From Candidatus Woesearchaeota archaeon (GTDB lineage Archaea > Nanobdellota > Nanobdellia > Woesearchaeales > GW2011-AR4), in contig JACOZO010000056.1 in NCBI GenBank assembly GCA_016181325.1, positions 1 through 5,462 on the forward strand: a stretch of DNA of 5,462 nucleotides, read 5' to 3'. Positions 4,310 through 5,462 of this stretch are shown piece by piece. The translations under genes and the position numbers were made by a program. The first letter of the stretch is position 1. Every line of letters begins with the position of its first letter. The notes beneath the pieces are model-generated. The model searched no databases. It had not been told where the DNA came from and saw only the letters and a program-made list of their open reading frames with translations.

Positions 4310-5233
4310 ATGAGCTGCAAAATTATTGACAGGAAAAAAGGAGTCTTGTTCACTGTTACAGCCATAATGCTGCTGCTGTCAGTCTATCTGCTGGCAAATG
4401 CGTTTTCTGAACGGAGCTCCGGGCTGTCAGAAGCCATAATTGGCCTGTCTTTTGGTGACCGCCTGAGGTTTGTAGAGGACGACATTATAAGCGGCAGCTA
4501 CGCCCAGCTCCTTGACATTGATTTTGACAATACCGAGAGAAGCGCCAGTTTCACGCTGAGATTTGACAGGTTTTTTATTTCTCCGTTGAGAGACTATCCG
4601 AGTTACATGAAAGCCTACGAAACATTGGCTGAAAACAAATATTCATCCCTTAGCAACATCAACATCACATTGTCAGGATTCAACTCGTCATTCATTGCAA
4701 GGCCTTATAATTCAACATTCATTCTCGGAAAATCCAATTTTACGATATTGACCATGCCTGATTCAGCCAATTATATCCAGACCATAACTGCCAATATAAG
4801 ACTAAACGGCACGTTTTCATGCGATGGCGAGGCGTGCGAGGACCAGGAGGATGCCGATGAAAATGCCTGCGAGCAGCCCGGCAATGACCCGCAAGGCAAT
4901 CCAGTAATTGATATTACATGGGAAGATAAGAACGGGATGACATGCACGAGGTCCAGAAGGCTTGACCCGACCGAAGACAACAACAAAGGGAACGGAAAGC
5001 AGTTCTATGTCGGGCTTTTAGATGCCGGAAATGCCGAGATCAAGTATGGAAGCGTAGACGGAACCAATGGCATTTTCAGGCTGGCTGCAGATGCCCTCTC
5101 TGCAAATGCAACGCAGCTTGACATCGGCTATGCCCTGATGGGTGGCAGGCTTTCAATTGAAGGCGGAATCCTGAGCATAAGAACGCCGTCTAATGTGACG
5201 AAATCAGCACGAATAATCCTCTACGGGGAATGA
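4310..5233 (+). CDS. Large pilin-like surface protein with cysteine/acidic insert (pilin-like gene 5)
   Basis: 307 residues, the largest and last protein of the operon. MSCKIIDRKKG precedes V-L-F-T-V-T and a hydrophobic helix to about F32. It keeps the K-K-G-x-x-F-T frame of gene 4 but lacks both Gln and the acidic residue, so it may be an uncleaved membrane anchor or a cap subunit. The external region is predicted beta-rich, with seven sequons (N118, N125, N134, N143, N166, N266, N295). Residues 171-191 form a cysteine- and acid-rich stretch (C171, C176, C187, many Asp/Glu), followed by C212 and a polar segment D222-N-N-K-G-N-G229; disulfides or calcium binding are possible but unproven. Large C-terminal domains on pilin-like anchors often sit at the filament tip and bind targets; that role is inference. 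The start lies 18 bases after gene 4 in the same frame, with no Shine-Dalgarno-like site. Confidence 0.8.
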   Translation: MSCKIIDRKKGVLFTVTAIMLLLSVYLLANAFSERSSGLSEAIIGLSFGDRLRFVEDDIISGSYAQLLDIDFDNTERSASFTLRFDRFFISPLRDYPSYMKAYETLAENKYSSLSNINITLSGFNSSFIARPYNSTFILGKSNFTILTMPDSANYIQTITANIRLNGTFSCDGEACEDQEDADENACEQPGNDPQGNPVIDITWEDKNGMTCTRSRRLDPTEDNNKGNGKQFYVGLLDAGNAEIKYGSVDGTNGIFRLAADALSANATQLDIGYALMGGRLSIEGGILSIRTPSNVTKSARIILYGE

Positions 5234-5252
5234 GCCTAAATTTTCCCAAACA

Positions 5253-5260
5253 TTTAAATA
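5253..5260 (+). promoter_or_regulatory. TATA box of the lsm gene
   Basis: TTTAAATA ends 23 bases before ATG 5283, the same distance as in the kaiC-like promoter. An A-rich CCCAAACA lies just upstream. A leaderless lsm mRNA is predicted, transcribed independently of the pilin-like operon that ends 50 bases before the ATG. Confidence 0.7.
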
Positions 5261-5261
5261 T

Positions 5262-5276
5262 GGGCTGAAGTAGCCC
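5262..5276. promoter_or_regulatory. Inverted repeat GGGCT-N5-AGCCC between TATA box and lsm start
   Basis: A perfect 5-bp GC-rich inverted repeat starts one base after the TATA box and is followed by TTTATTATGG. It could be an operator overlapping the transcription start region, or a hairpin-plus-T terminator for the pilin-like operon. The sequence cannot separate these. Confidence 0.45.
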
Positions 5277-5282
5277 TTTATT

Positions 5283-5462
5283 ATGGAACAGGCAAGGCCT
5301 CTCGACGCGTTGAACAGGGCAAGGGACAAGAGGGTCATTGTGGAATTGAAGAACAGCAAGGCATTCAGCGGCAAGCTAAAGGCATTTGACATCCATGTCA
5401 ATGTTGTCCTTGAGGAAGCCCATGAAATGGAAAATGGCGAGATCAAGAGAAAGCTCGGCGTC
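5283..5462 (+). CDS. lsm: Sm-like archaeal RNA-binding protein (LSm), 3' end cut by window edge
   Basis: The first 60 residues of an archaeal Sm/LSm protein are present; the family is usually about 70-80 residues, so only the end is missing. The opening RPLDALNRARDKRVIVELK is the usual N-terminal helix and first strand. The Sm1 motif is complete: F28-x-G30-x-L-x-A-F35-D36-x-H38-x-N40-V-V-L43, then E48. D36, H38 and N40 correspond to the uridine-pocket residues. The window ends at KRKLGV, just before the expected Sm2 motif. Archaeal LSm proteins form heptameric rings that bind U-rich RNA and act in RNA metabolism in the cytosol. In many archaea the next gene encodes ribosomal protein L37e, which cannot be checked here. 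The gene is unlikely to be functionally linked to the preceding pilin-like operon, because it has its own promoter. Confidence 0.95.
   Translation, partial: MEQARPLDALNRARDKRVIVELKNSKAFSGKLKAFDIHVNVVLEEAHEMENGEIKRKLGV

Noticed and set aside
4289..4312. Stop-codon read-through joining pilin-like genes 4 and 5, which share a frame
   Set aside because: A single TAA and six codons separate them, but gene 5 has its own ATG, basic leader and hydrophobic anchor, so two proteins are the simpler reading.
323..5233. An archaellum (arl/fla) locus
   Set aside because: There is no ArlI-type ATPase, ArlJ platform protein or prepilin peptidase, and the KaiC-like protein has complete catalytic motifs with a long N-terminal extension, unlike ArlH.
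3844..5446. Minus-strand open frames 3844-4209, 4771-4986 and 5204-5446
   Set aside because: They lie opposite pilin-like genes and the lsm gene, and have no motifs of their own.
1..5462. tRNA, rRNA or other known structured RNA genes
   Set aside because: I found no cloverleaf or conserved rRNA segment on either strand by eye.

Overview
The window reads as archaeal DNA. It carries an Sm-like (LSm) protein gene, a KaiC-like ATPase, several short proteins with class III (type IV pilin-like) signal peptides, TATA boxes about 22-23 bases upstream of start codons, and frequent AGG arginine codons. Compact overlapping genes and a run of small pilin-like proteins suggest a DPANN-type lineage, but this placement is inference; no marker gene in the window fixes it.

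Layout. Bases 1-200 hold no convincing gene. They contain nested inverted repeats: two tandem hairpins at 61-104 and a long 18-22 bp stem at 109-193, which look like a dispersed structured repeat or MITE-like element. A KaiC-family ATPase (323-1357, +) follows, with an unusual N-terminal extension of about 115 residues. Converging on it, only 4 bp away, is a minus-strand toxin-antitoxin pair: a nucleotidyltransferase antitoxin of MntA type (1751-2350) and a HEPN RNase toxin of HepT type (1362-1763), with all core motifs intact. This pair is locally more AT-rich than the kaiC-like gene. A 134-bp divergent promoter region (2351-2484) separates it from a tightly packed five-gene plus-strand operon (2485-5233) of secreted, membrane-anchored pilin-like proteins. 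The last 180 bases are the 5' part of an lsm gene (5283 to the window edge).

How the parts relate. The five pilin-like genes overlap or nearly abut and probably encode subunits of one surface filament or pseudopilus. The first has a canonical class III signal (Q-S-A-V-E); the others carry progressively diverged versions (QISAD, QIFSLD, GIIFTLD, GVLFTVT). Together they hold 26 N-glycosylation sequons in 915 residues, against none in the 736 residues of the four cytosolic proteins here, which independently supports export and glycosylation. No prepilin peptidase, secretion ATPase or platform protein is in the window, so the assembly machinery must lie elsewhere.

Regulation. All four promoter-proximal genes have a TATA-like element ending 22-23 bases before the ATG, which predicts leaderless mRNAs. 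Operon-internal genes hepT and pilin gene 4 instead have a GGTG Shine-Dalgarno-like element exactly 7 bases before ATG. Short inverted repeats lie between TATA box and start codon of the antitoxin and lsm genes, and CAAGT half-sites lie upstream of the pilin operon promoter; these are candidate operators.
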